Assembly (NCBI GenBank): GCA_964402715.1
Contig: CAYODJ010000038.1
Span: forward strand, 1 to 16,067
Direction of reading: 5' to 3'
Length of the DNA stretch: 16,067 nucleotides
Source: CALXOD01 sp964402715
GTDB lineage: Bacteria; Verrucomicrobiota; Lentisphaeria; Victivallales; Victivallaceae
The notes below the pieces were generated by a model, which ran no database searches, was not told the DNA's origin, and saw only the letters and a list, made by a program, of their open reading frames with translations. The position numbers were made by a program, and so were the translations under genes. Below are positions 7,997 to 15,904 of this stretch, piece by piece. The first letter of the stretch is position 1; each line of letters starts with the position of its first letter.

Positions 7997-8533
7997 CTAC
8001 GTCGTGCGGAGCATGCCGTGTCGTTCCAGTTGGATGGATACGAGATGCACGGAGATTCGGAAACTCCATTTGAGCCCTTCCATAAGCACCAGCAGCGGGT
8101 CGGAATCTTTGGGAGCCGCAAAGGAGATTAAGGCCGCAGCCGCGACCTCCGGCCAGCGGCACTGTTTGCAGAATGCCGTGAGACGATCATCTGCGTAAAG
8201 AGGAATTTTGCCGTCGAGCATGCCGTCCAGCACCGGTTCTTCCAGTTTGCCGCCGGCGTACCATGTGACCAGTTCCGCCGCTTTGGCCAGCACGAACGTG
8301 AAGAGAGAAGAAATTTCATCGATGCTTAGCTCTTGCCGCGTTGAGGTAGACGACGCTCTGCGACTGTGTACATGTGCCAGCATTCGCACAAAAAGTTTTT
8401 TTTCCGCATCGGCCAGCTCGGGAATGACCGTCAGCGTCCCCGCCAGAAAGCCATTTTCCCTGGCCGAGTTGATGATCACCTGCGCCACGTTGCGGGCTGT
8501 GTCATTCATGACGGCGGTGCTGTGACATGCCAT
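7997..8533 (-). CDS. Hypothetical protein, 178 residues, between ung and panC
   Basis: I do not recognise a family. The translation has a balanced composition and looks largely helical: an N-terminal segment (about residues 9-30, DTARNVAQVIINSARENG), a mixed region containing ELADAEKKLFVRMLAHVHSR, a hydrophobic helix (residues about 70-90, EISSLFTFVLAKAAELVTWY), then a Trp/Cys-containing part (CKQCRWPEVAAAAL) and a basic end. There is no signal peptide or clear transmembrane segment. The start at 8533 is 24 bp after the ung stop and has only a weak purine-rich ribosome site; M9 at 8509 is an alternative. Same strand and short spacing suggest co-transcription with acn and ung. Frames on the opposite strand (for example 8208-8525) are less protein-like. 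Function unknown. Confidence 0.7.
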   Translation of the reverse strand: MACHSTAVMNDTARNVAQVIINSARENGFLAGTLTVIPELADAEKKLFVRMLAHVHSRRASSTSTRQELSIDEISSLFTFVLAKAAELVTWYAGGKLEEPVLDGMLDGKIPLYADDRLTAFCKQCRWPEVAAAALISFAAPKDSDPLLVLMEGLKWSFRISVHLVSIQLERHGMLRTT

Positions 8534-8557
8534 ATATCATTTCGCTTTCAATCAAGT

Positions 8558-9244
8558 TCAAGTGCATGAATGGAGACGCCAGTCTATTGCGGCGCGTCCC
8601 AGTTCCCGCAAATATGCGTTGGTGCGGGAAAACGGACGGCTGCCCATGAAACCCCGGTAGGCGGCGAGCGGCGACGGGTGTGCACTTGCTACCACCCGAT
8701 GCCGTGAAAGATCTACCCATGGCAGTTTGGATCTTGCGACCGAACCCCACATGACAAAGACAACCGGTCTGACGCCGCGGTTGACGGCACGGAACACGGC
8801 GTCCGTGATTTCCTCCCAGCCTTGTCCGCGATGAGATCCGGGTTCGTGAGAACGAACCGTGAGCACGCTGTTCAGCAGCAACACCCCCTGTTTTCCCCAT
8901 GCGGTGAGGTTTCCGGAGGTCGGCCGGGGTATGTGCAAGTCACATTCCAGCTCCCGGAGAATATTACGCAGGCTTGGCGGGAAGGGAGCTCCGTCTGGCA
9001 CGGAAAACGCCAGTCCGTGTGCTTGAGTTTCGTGGTGATATGGATCCTGTCCCAGTATCAGCACCTTCACTCTGTCCGGAGGTGTCAATGACAACGCCGC
9101 AAAAACCTGATTTTCCGGAGGAAAGACGAGATGATCCGATCGTTCGCCCTCGATGAAATCAGCCAGGCGCGACATGTGCTGTGGATTGAGTTCTGACGCG
9201 ATTAACTCCCGCCAGGCAGCCGGGATGTCGTTTGGCAGTCTCAT
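8558..9244 (-). CDS. ung: Uracil-DNA glycosylase, family 1
   Basis: Ung removes uracil from DNA arising from cytosine deamination or dUTP misincorporation, starting base excision repair. The 228-residue protein has the water-activating motif GQDPYH at residues 65-70 with the catalytic D67, the uracil-recognition stretch LLLNSVLTVR with N125, and the DNA-intercalation loop HPSPLAAYRGF at 189-199 with the catalytic H189. These define family 1 Ung, in contrast to families 4 and 5. The open frame extends to 9322, but the ATG at 9244 is chosen because it overlaps the aconitase stop in an ATGA and gives the usual length. Pairing with aconitase has no obvious metabolic sense, and the overlap suggests translational coupling. 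Confidence 0.97.
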   Translation of the reverse strand: MRLPNDIPAAWRELIASELNPQHMSRLADFIEGERSDHLVFPPENQVFAALSLTPPDRVKVLILGQDPYHHETQAHGLAFSVPDGAPFPPSLRNILRELECDLHIPRPTSGNLTAWGKQGVLLLNSVLTVRSHEPGSHRGQGWEEITDAVFRAVNRGVRPVVFVMWGSVARSKLPWVDLSRHRVVASAHPSPLAAYRGFMGSRPFSRTNAYLRELGRAAIDWRLHSCT

Positions 9245-11196
9245 GGACGATTGAGTCTTCCCCCGGCGATGATGATCTGAATGTCGGAGGCCGAGAGCTG
9301 GTGGTGCAGCTCCATCCGCCATTCCCTGCCGTCGGCGGAGATGACTTTGGCCGCAATCGGTTTCCCGGGAGCAAGTTGCTCATGAGTGTTCATGAGAAGC
9401 AGTTTGTCTCCCTCCGTCAGACGGCTGTAATCATCACCGTTGGAAAACAACAGCGGGAGGATCCCGAAGTTGATCAGGTTGGCACGGTGAATACGTTCAA
9501 TGGTCAGAGCAATCACCGCTTTTATACCGAGGTACATCGGACAGATGGCTGCATGTTCCCTGCTGGAGCCCTGCCCGTAGCTGTCCCCTCCGACAATTAT
9601 TCCGCAACCGCCTGCGTCACGCACTGCGGCCGCGCGTTCCGCGAATGTGGGGCGTTCCGGTTCGTTGAAGCATTCAAACACAAACCGTGAGTACGACTGA
9701 ATGTTGCTGCGCAGTTTCAAATGCACCCCGGCCGGCATGATGTGATCGGTGGTGATTTTGTCTCCCACCTTGATTATTACCGTGCCGTCAAGCGTGTCCG
9801 GCAGCGGCGCATTCATCGGCGGTGCGCCGATGGTGGGCTTGCGGATAATTTCCACCGAGGCCGCTTCGGATGCCGCAACGGGGCGTATGAACAGATTATC
9901 GTTCACCAGGAAATGCTCCGGTTCGCCAATTTCCGGATAGGCTATCCCTAAACTGCGAGGGTCAACGAATGAGCCGGTCAGCGCTATGCCGACCGCAGTC
10001 TCCGGGCTCACCAGATAAGCGCGATCCCCCCTGGTGCCGGTGCGTCCGGCGAAGTTACGGTTGAAAGTGCGCACTGTGGCTGTGTCCTGCGCGGGACTTT
10101 GCCCTTGGCCGATGCAGGGACCGCAACCGGTTTCCAGGATGCGGGCTCCGGAGGCGATGAGAGCGGCCAGCATTCCGTTGCCGGCCAGCATTTCCAATAC
10201 CTGACGGCTGCCGGGCGCTATCGACAGGGTCAGTGCCGGCGATATTCTACGCCCCCTGAGCACTTGCGACACCATGGCGAGATCCCTGTATGAGCTGTTG
10301 GTGCATGATCCTATGATGACCTGGCCTACCTTGCTGCCGGAGAGTGCGGCAACCGGTTGAATCTCGTCAGGGCTGGAAGGACAGGCCGCAAGAGGAACGA
10401 TCTCAGTCAAATCAATCTCGACAACTCTGTCATATTCCGCATTGTCATCGGCGTGCAGCGGGGCGTAATGTTCCGGACGACCTTGCGCCTCCAGAAAGCG
10501 ATGCGTAGCCGTATCCGACGGGAAGATTGACGTGGTCACGCCCAACTCGGCGCCCATATTGGTAATTGTCGCGCGCTGTGGAACTGAGAGCGCGGCCACG
10601 CCGGGGCCGAAGTACTCCACCATCCACCCGACGTTGCCCCGGGTGGTCAGGATTGAAAGCAGGTGCAGGATGACGTCCTTTGCCGTGCACCATGGCTGCA
10701 GTGCTCCGGTCAATCTTACGCCGACTATCCTCGGGTACGATATGAGGAAAGGTTTTCCCGCCATCGCCAGAGCAACATCCAGGCCGCCGGCGCCGATTGC
10801 CATCATGCCGATGCCGCCTCCGGTCGGCGTATGCGAATCCGATCCGAGCAGTGTTTTCCCCGGTACGCCAAACCGTTCCAGATGCACCTGATGGCAAATG
10901 CCATTGCCGGGGGGGGAGAAAGTGACGCCCTTGGCGGCGGCGATTGACTGCAGATAGAGGTGATCATTGCGGTTTTCCGGACCGTTCTGCATCATGTTGT
11001 GATCCACGTAGGATACCGAGAGCTCCGTTTGCACCTGCGGCACCCCTATGGCCTCGAGTTCCAGGTATGCCATGGTCCCGGTGGCGTCCTGGGTGAGGGT
11101 TTGATCGATGCGGACGGCAACCGGAGAACCGGGGATCTTATCGCCGCCGACGTAGTGTCTGTCGATGATCTTTTGAGCTATCGTACCTTTAGCCAT
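9241..11196 (-). CDS. acn: Aconitate hydratase, short Aquifex/clostridial type
   Basis: Aconitase interconverts citrate and isocitrate through cis-aconitate on a 4Fe-4S cluster in the TCA cycle. The three cluster cysteines are visible: C298 in GSCTNSS, and C358 and C361 in ETGCGPCIGQG. Other marks are DHNMMQNGPENRNDHLYLQ near residues 65-83, LGSDSHTPTGGGIG at 117-130, and the C-terminal swivel domain with GDKITTDHIMPAG and GGDSYGQGSSREHAA. The length of 651 residues matches the shorter aconitase group (related in layout to fused LeuC-LeuD) and not the roughly 850-900-residue AcnA/AcnB. The frame is open back to 11379, but the extra 61 residues are Arg/His-rich leader translation. The ATG at 11196 begins MAKGTIAQKIIDRHYVGG, the standard N-terminus, despite a weak ribosome site. 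A homoaconitase or isopropylmalate isomerase role is less likely given the NGPENRNDHLYLQ signature. Confidence 0.93.
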   Translation of the reverse strand: MAKGTIAQKIIDRHYVGGDKIPGSPVAVRIDQTLTQDATGTMAYLELEAIGVPQVQTELSVSYVDHNMMQNGPENRNDHLYLQSIAAAKGVTFSPPGNGICHQVHLERFGVPGKTLLGSDSHTPTGGGIGMMAIGAGGLDVALAMAGKPFLISYPRIVGVRLTGALQPWCTAKDVILHLLSILTTRGNVGWMVEYFGPGVAALSVPQRATITNMGAELGVTTSIFPSDTATHRFLEAQGRPEHYAPLHADDNAEYDRVVEIDLTEIVPLAACPSSPDEIQPVAALSGSKVGQVIIGSCTNSSYRDLAMVSQVLRGRRISPALTLSIAPGSRQVLEMLAGNGMLAALIASGARILETGCGPCIGQGQSPAQDTATVRTFNRNFAGRTGTRGDRAYLVSPETAVGIALTGSFVDPRSLGIAYPEIGEPEHFLVNDNLFIRPVAASEAASVEIIRKPTIGAPPMNAPLPDTLDGTVIIKVGDKITTDHIMPAGVHLKLRSNIQSYSRFVFECFNEPERPTFAERAAAVRDAGGCGIIVGGDSYGQGSSREHAAICPMYLGIKAVIALTIERIHRANLINFGILPLLFSNGDDYSRLTEGDKLLLMNTHEQLAPGKPIAAKVISADGREWRMELHHQLSASDIQIIIAGGRLNRP

Positions 11197-11229
11197 GATA
11201 ATCTGCCGTCCAAAGTGTTGATGATTTCC

Positions 11230-11278
11230 CGGATTTCGCACGATCGGATGTCCGCGTGGCCGTCGTGCGGAGAATCCG
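11230..11278 (-). promoter_or_regulatory. Long imperfect hairpin in the aconitase 5' leader
   Basis: Two nested inverted repeats share a centre: CGGATT (11230-11235) pairs with AATCCG (11273-11278), and CGCACGA (11237-11243) pairs with TCGTGCG (11263-11269). They are separated by a 1-by-3 internal bulge. The 19-base loop contains CGGA/TCCG, which could extend the structure. It ends 34 nt before the aconitase ATG and would lie wholly within the transcript if the promoter at 11327-11354 is used. There is no T-run, so it is not a typical terminator. The structure is seen; a regulatory role is inference. Confidence 0.4.
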
Positions 11279-11326
11279 TAAAAAGCGCGGGAGACCCTGA
11301 CGAGTGTATGATTCCGACGTACGGAT

Positions 11327-11354
11327 AATATAGTTTGAAAACTGCGGCAAGCAA
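11327..11354 (-). promoter_or_regulatory. Candidate promoter for the acn-ung transcript
   Basis: On the minus strand TTGCTT (11354-11349) is followed after 16 bp by TATATT (11332-11327), and TATTAT overlaps it at 18 bp spacing. Transcription would begin near 11320, giving a leader of about 124 nt that contains the hairpin at 11230-11278. The site lies in an AT-rich patch of an otherwise GC-rich divergent gap, which supports it. Confidence 0.4.
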
Positions 11355-11401
11355 CCGTATTCGCGATAAAATGCCGCATGGGATGCTCCGATCGAGAACA
11401 G

Positions 11402-11429
11402 TTGTTTTTTGAAAAAAGTCATGTATATT
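11402..11429 (+). promoter_or_regulatory. Candidate promoter for hrpA
   Basis: TTGTTT (11402-11407) and TATATT (11424-11429) are separated by 16 bp. The predicted start point is at about 11436, exactly where one of the possible hrpA start codons (ATG at 11436) lies. If this promoter is real, the ATG at 11421 would not be in the message and hrpA would be translated from a leaderless transcript. The boxes are only moderate matches. Confidence 0.28.
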
Positions 11430-14400
11430 CGCGCCATGCCGACCCCGCAGGAACAACCCCTCCTTTCCCAGCATCCGTCTCCGTCAGCGCATGGAGCGGT
11501 GTCTCTGCCGGCTGCGGATCGGTTGCGCTGGCGGTTTCCTGAAGATTTGCCGATCTCCTCCATGGTCGACGAGATCAAGAGCCTGTGGCATGATCATCCT
11601 GTCATCATTGTCGGAGGAGACACAGGCTCCGGCAAAACCACGCAGCTGCCGAAAATAGCGCTTGAGCTCGGCAGTGGGCGTCGCGCCCGTATCGGTTGTA
11701 CGCAGCCGCGACGGATTGCGGCTGTGACCATGGCTCGTCGCGTCGCCGATGAGCTTGGAGTTAGGTGTGGCGGGGAAGTCGGATATCAGATCCGTTTTGA
11801 GGATTGCACCTGCCGTGACACGGTGCTGAAGTTCATGACGGACGGGATTCTGCTGACGGAGACGCGCAGGGATCGGCTGCTCCGGCAGTACGACACAATC
11901 ATCATCGACGAGGCGCACGAGCGCAGTCTGAACATAGATTTCATTCTCGGTTACCTGAAGCTGCTACTGGATAAGAGAGACGATCTGAAAGTTGCCATTT
12001 CCTCTGCCACATTGGATTTGGATGGATTTTCTCGTTTTTTTAACGGCGCACCCGTTGTCAATGTGACCGGACGCACTTTCCCTGTTGAAGATTATTTCAT
12101 GCCTCCGGAAACGGAGGACGAGGATTTGACGGATCAGGTGACGCGGGCGGTGGATTTTTTGACCGAACTTGACGCCGGCGGAAGTATTCTGGTGTTTCTC
12201 CCCGGCGAGAGGGACATTCATGATTGTCTGGATCATCTTGCGGGACGTCGGTTGCCGCGGACTGAAATCTTGCCGCTGTATTCGCGGATGGCGGCCGCCG
12301 ATCAGCAGAAAATATTCCTTCCATGCCGAATGCGCCGCATTATTCTGGCGACCAATGTCGCCGAAACATCTGTCACCATCCCGGGTATCAGGTTTTGCAT
12401 AGATTCCGGCCTGGCGCGTGTCAGCCGCTACAATCCGCGTACGATGATTCAGGAGTTGCACATCGAGTCAGTCTCGAAAGCCAGCGCCAGGCAACGCCGC
12501 GGACGTTGCGGGCGGACAGCGGACGGCATCTGTGTGCATCTTTACAGCGCCGACGATCTGGATCGCTCCGATGAATACACTGATCCTGAAATCAAACGCA
12601 CGTCATTGGCAGGCGTCATTCTCCAGATGGCGTCGTTGCATCTGCCGCATGTCGACAGTTTTCCGTTTTTAAATCCTCCGCCTCCGCCTCTCGTTCGTGA
12701 CGGGATGCGTACGCTTGCGGATATTCGCGCCATGCTTCCCGGAGGGCAACTTACCGCGATCGGACGGCGTCTGGCCGGGTTGCCGCTGGATCCCCGTCTG
12801 GGGAGAATGCTGTTGGAGGCGGCCAGGAACATGGTGTTGGATGAAGTCATGGTCATTGCGGCGTACTTGTCGCTGCCTGATCCGCGTGAGCGTCCCGCAG
12901 ACAGACAGTCTGCGGCGGATGCGGCTCACATGAGATTCAGCGACGAGAAATCAGACTTCGTCGCCATATTGCGGTTGTGGGAATGGCTCCAATGCGAACT
13001 AGGCGGCAGCCCGTCCCGCGGTGCGGTGCGCCGTTTATGCAAAAACAGTTTCTTAAACTGTCGGCGCATCAATGAATGGCGCAATCTCGTCGCGGATTTG
13101 GCAGCGTGTTGCGATGAAAACGGCCTTGCGCCGGCCATGAGGCGTGGCGACTCCTCTGTTGCACGGACCTTGAATTACGATGCCGTACACCGCTCGCTTC
13201 TTGCAGGCGTTCCGCGTCAGATTGCGCATTATGTGCAGGAGCAACGCTGTTATCTGGGCACCGGCGGGCGGAAATTCACAATTTTTCCCGGTTCGTATCT
13301 TTACAGACGGCGGAAGCCGCCGGAGTGGCTGATGAGTTTCGCCTTGGTGGAGACACGGCAGCTTTATGCCAGGATGAACGCGGAAATCAAGCCGGAATAC
13401 GTTGAGCAGGTGGCGCCGCACTTATGTGTTTCAATCTTTGATTCCCCCCGCTGGGATTCCGTTTCCGGTTTCGTCTACGCCAGGGAAAAACTGATGTCCG
13501 GCGGCCTGATTCTTCAGAGCGGCCGTCGTGTGGACTATGCGCGGAAAAACCGGCAGGACGCCCGCTCCGTCTTTATCCGTTCCGCATTGACCCCGGGTCG
13601 GCTTAATCTCGGTTCCTGGGTTACGCGGCATGCGGAAATGGTACGGAATTTGGAATATTGGGAAAGCAAGCTTCGCCGCCCCGGAACTGTTGCGGATTAT
13701 GAAGCGATATATGCCCATTTTGACGCAGTGCTTCCCGCCGACATAACATCCACTCTGACGTTGAAAAAATTTGTGGAAGAAAATCCCGGACTCGATCTCG
13801 GCATGAGTATTGCGGATGCCATGCAGGAGCAGACTCAGGAGTTGAGCGAGGCGGATTATCCGGATTTTTTAACCTTTGCAGGAGTGCGGTTTGAATTGCG
13901 ATATGTCTTCGCTCCGGGCGAAACGGACGACGGCATCACCGTAATGGTGCCGGATGGCGCCATGGCGTTGCTGCCGGACTGGCTATCCGACTGGCTGGTG
14001 CCAGGCGTTCTTCCCGCGAAGATCGAATTGATGTTCAGAGCTCTGCCGAAAGATCTCCGGCGGGAATTGTCCCCGATCGGCGAACGGGTCGATGAGTTTT
14101 TGGAGACGGTTCGTTCCGGCGCGGTTTTCCGGGAGCAACCGCTGGCAGACGCGCTGTCGGATTTTCTGAAGTCGGCATATGGCCGGGCGGTTGCCCCGCG
14201 GATGTTCGCTCCGGCGCATTTGCCGGAGTACCTGACAATGAAATTCGCGGAACTGGACGCCGGCGGCCAAGTCCGCCGTATCCTCCGCTCTTTACCGAAG
14301 TGTCAAAGCATTGGTTCACGCGTCGTGGGGCAAATTCCGGGGTATGGAGAAGAATTGGCGCGCAGCGGTTTGAAGTCGTGGCCGGCGGATCTGGTTCTGC

Positions 14401-15218
14401 CGCAGACGATACCGCTGCCCGGCACGTCCGGCCGGAGCATATATCCGGCGTTGACCGACGAGGGCGGAAGCGTCGGCGTGCAGTGCTTTCTGCGGCCGGG
14501 CGATGCCGCAACGCATCACCGGCAGGGGATGGTGAGATTCTTCAGACTGGGACATCCCGAGCAGGTTGATTATATACGCCGCCGCACGCTGACACTGCCC
14601 CGCGAGATGCAGTTGAGCTGGTTCGCCGCCGATCGTAACTGCAGTTACATCGACGAGTGGCTTGATGCCGCGATTCTCCGGTGCCTTGGCGTGGAGCATG
14701 GGCGCATAATCCGGGATGCAATGAGTTATGCCGAGGCGGAAAGCGGCGGGGCTGATGAATTGATGGGTGTTGTTGCTGCCCAAAAATCGTGTTTGCAGAC
14801 ATTGTACGGCGCTTATGAATCTCTGAAGGCACTCTGCGGACGTCTGCGGGACAGGCAGGGGGCGGACTGCCGCGATTTGCAGAGACAACTGTCGTTCCTG
14901 TTTGCTCCGGGATTTTTGAGACGCCCTACGGTATGGGACGAATACGGTCGGTATCTGCAGAGTGCACGGCTGCGCGCCGAACGGATGATGCATCATCCGG
15001 CCAAGGATGCAGAGAAACTGAAGTCGCTGTCGCCATGGCTGGAGAAGTTTCATCTTGCGGTTGCGACGATATCGGACGTTACTGACGCGCCGGAACTGTA
15101 TCGTTTCTGGCTGTTGCTGGAGGAGGCGCGCATCCAGTGCTTCTCGCCTGAAATTAAATTGCGCGAAAAATCGCCGCTGAGTCGTCTGGCGGACGCTTGG
15201 GAGACAATACGGTTTTAG
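11421..15218 (+). CDS. hrpA: ATP-dependent RNA helicase HrpA (DEAH box)
   Basis: HrpA is a large DEAH/RHA helicase that in E. coli acts on mRNA processing and rescues stalled or collided ribosomes. At 1265 residues this protein is close to the 1300-residue E. coli enzyme. With the start at 11421, motif I GDTGSGKTTQ is at 66-75, the DEAH box in IIIDEAHERS at 163-166, motif III SAT at 195-197, ILVFLPGERDI near 256-266, motif V ATNVAETSVTIPG near 310-322, and motif VI QRRGRCGR at 358-365. These are followed by the winged-helix/ratchet and OB-fold regions, then a long C-terminal half (DUF3418-like by position) special to HrpA. The start is uncertain: TTG 11409, ATG 11421 and ATG 11436 are all in frame and none has a good Shine-Dalgarno, so 11421 is a compromise. 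The gene is divergent from acn and stands alone. Confidence 0.95.
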   Translation: MYIRAMPTPQEQPLLSQHPSPSAHGAVSLPAADRLRWRFPEDLPISSMVDEIKSLWHDHPVIIVGGDTGSGKTTQLPKIALELGSGRRARIGCTQPRRIAAVTMARRVADELGVRCGGEVGYQIRFEDCTCRDTVLKFMTDGILLTETRRDRLLRQYDTIIIDEAHERSLNIDFILGYLKLLLDKRDDLKVAISSATLDLDGFSRFFNGAPVVNVTGRTFPVEDYFMPPETEDEDLTDQVTRAVDFLTELDAGGSILVFLPGERDIHDCLDHLAGRRLPRTEILPLYSRMAAADQQKIFLPCRMRRIILATNVAETSVTIPGIRFCIDSGLARVSRYNPRTMIQELHIESVSKASARQRRGRCGRTADGICVHLYSADDLDRSDEYTDPEIKRTSLAGVILQMASLHLPHVDSFPFLNPPPPPLVRDGMRTLADIRAMLPGGQLTAIGRRLAGLPLDPRLGRMLLEAARNMVLDEVMVIAAYLSLPDPRERPADRQSAADAAHMRFSDEKSDFVAILRLWEWLQCELGGSPSRGAVRRLCKNSFLNCRRINEWRNLVADLAACCDENGLAPAMRRGDSSVARTLNYDAVHRSLLAGVPRQIAHYVQEQRCYLGTGGRKFTIFPGSYLYRRRKPPEWLMSFALVETRQLYARMNAEIKPEYVEQVAPHLCVSIFDSPRWDSVSGFVYAREKLMSGGLILQSGRRVDYARKNRQDARSVFIRSALTPGRLNLGSWVTRHAEMVRNLEYWESKLRRPGTVADYEAIYAHFDAVLPADITSTLTLKKFVEENPGLDLGMSIADAMQEQTQELSEADYPDFLTFAGVRFELRYVFAPGETDDGITVMVPDGAMALLPDWLSDWLVPGVLPAKIELMFRALPKDLRRELSPIGERVDEFLETVRSGAVFREQPLADALSDFLKSAYGRAVAPRMFAPAHLPEYLTMKFAELDAGGQVRRILRSLPKCQSIGSRVVGQIPGYGEELARSGLKSWPADLVLPQTIPLPGTSGRSIYPALTDEGGSVGVQCFLRPGDAATHHRQGMVRFFRLGHPEQVDYIRRRTLTLPREMQLSWFAADRNCSYIDEWLDAAILRCLGVEHGRIIRDAMSYAEAESGGADELMGVVAAQKSCLQTLYGAYESLKALCGRLRDRQGADCRDLQRQLSFLFAPGFLRRPTVWDEYGRYLQSARLRAERMMHHPAKDAEKLKSLSPWLEKFHLAVATISDVTDAPELYRFWLLLEEARIQCFSPEIKLREKSPLSRLADAWETIRF

Positions 15219-15433
15219 CCTATTCAGAAAACGGATGCCTTTACGGCGTTGCCATGGAAAAGAGAGACGCGGAGCCGGAGAAAATCAACGTGACAGAGCG
15301 TCCGTCGAACACAAGTCAGAGAATGCCTTTCCCTCGCCATCACGGTGCGCGACGGCGCGACGTTTGAGGATGCCGATTCACCGAACACGTCGAACGACTG
15401 GTTACGCTCATGTCTTGAGATGAATGCTTTGCC

Positions 15434-15471
15434 AAAAAAAAAGCGGAGAGGGGGTACACACCCCCTCTCCG
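15434..15471 (-). terminator. Rho-independent terminator of the cysteine-rich protein gene
   Basis: A perfect 12-bp GC-rich stem, CGGAGAGGGGGT (15444-15455) with ACCCCCTCTCCG (15460-15471), encloses a 4-base loop. On the minus strand it is followed, after one base, by nine T residues (15442-15434). It lies 41 bp beyond the stop codon of the gene at 15513-15800. On the plus strand there is no T-run, so it serves the minus-strand gene only. Confidence 0.92.
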
Positions 15472-15512
15472 ATCCTGCCGCATGCAAGATTCGTGTTGTC
15501 GTTTGCAACACC

Positions 15513-15800
15513 TTATTTGGCATCCGTCACGGTCGGGCACGAGCATTCGCCGGCGCACGCTGTCTGCTTGTCCTGACAGGCGGCTGACTCTTGTGCGCAG
15601 CCCGGTGCGCATGTGGTGCAGGGCGTGCATTTGGCATCGCATTTGCCGCTTGCACATTGAGTCAGATTTGTACAGACGCATGAACAGGCACACTTCGCGG
15701 CGGTCTTGGCGGAAGCGGTACACTGCTGAGTCGCAGCGGCGAACGCCACTCCCGCAGTCAACGCCAATGTCACGGCGATTGCGGCGATCATCGATTTCAT
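15513..15800 (-). CDS. Exported small cysteine-rich protein (15 Cys), unknown function
   Basis: The 95-residue product begins with a clear Sec signal peptide: MK, a hydrophobic core at residues 4-18, and AFA before a likely signal peptidase cut after A21. The mature part of about 74 residues holds 15 cysteines, in CxC runs (KCACSCVC, residues 36-42) and CxxC/CxxxC patterns (CDAKCTPCTTCAPGC). It has no His, Trp, Tyr or Phe, is rich in Thr, Ala, Gln and Lys, and resembles metallothionein-like or disulfide-rich periplasmic proteins. I do not recognise a named family. AAAGGAG at 15808-15814, seven bases before the ATG, is an ideal ribosome site, and the gene has its own promoter region and terminator, all suggesting strong monocistronic expression. 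Metal binding or a structural envelope role is inference. The odd cysteine number leaves at least one free thiol unless it is bridged to another molecule or liganded to metal. Confidence 0.88.
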   Translation of the reverse strand: MKSMIAAIAVTLALTAGVAFAAATQQCTASAKTAAKCACSCVCTNLTQCASGKCDAKCTPCTTCAPGCAQESAACQDKQTACAGECSCPTVTDAK

Positions 15801-15822
15801 AGGTACTCTCCTTTCTGTATTT

Positions 15823-15869
15823 CGGAATTTTCATATCAATATCATATCGGTAGAAAATTCCGCTGTTAT
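15823..15869 (-). promoter_or_regulatory. Promoter of the cysteine-rich gene with a bracketing inverted repeat (operator-like)
   Basis: Minus strand: ATAACA (15869-15864), 17 bp, then TATGAT (15846-15841, five of six bases matching TATAAT). A perfect 10-bp inverted repeat, CGGAATTTTC / GAAAATTCCG, lies at 15853-15862 (inside the spacer) and 15823-15832 (about the start point). Its arms are 30 bp centre to centre, roughly three helical turns, on either side of the -10 box. That geometry suits a regulator that blocks polymerase. A competing -35 (TTGAAA at 15899-15894) also exists, but its -10 is poorer. Confidence 0.45.
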
Positions 15870-15904
15870 GAAATATGCATACTATGATACCGATTTCAAA
15901 TCAT

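Noticed and set aside
7748..8131. Plus-strand open frame of 127 codons in the panC upstream gap
   Set aside because: It overlaps the end of the better-supported 178-residue minus-strand gene and the panC promoter, has no ribosome site, and its translation is Arg/His/Cys-rich like other shadow frames here.
15340..15834. 164-codon minus-strand frame overlapping the cysteine-rich gene
   Set aside because: It runs through the strong terminator and overlaps the 15513-15800 gene, which has the signal peptide and the ideal Shine-Dalgarno.
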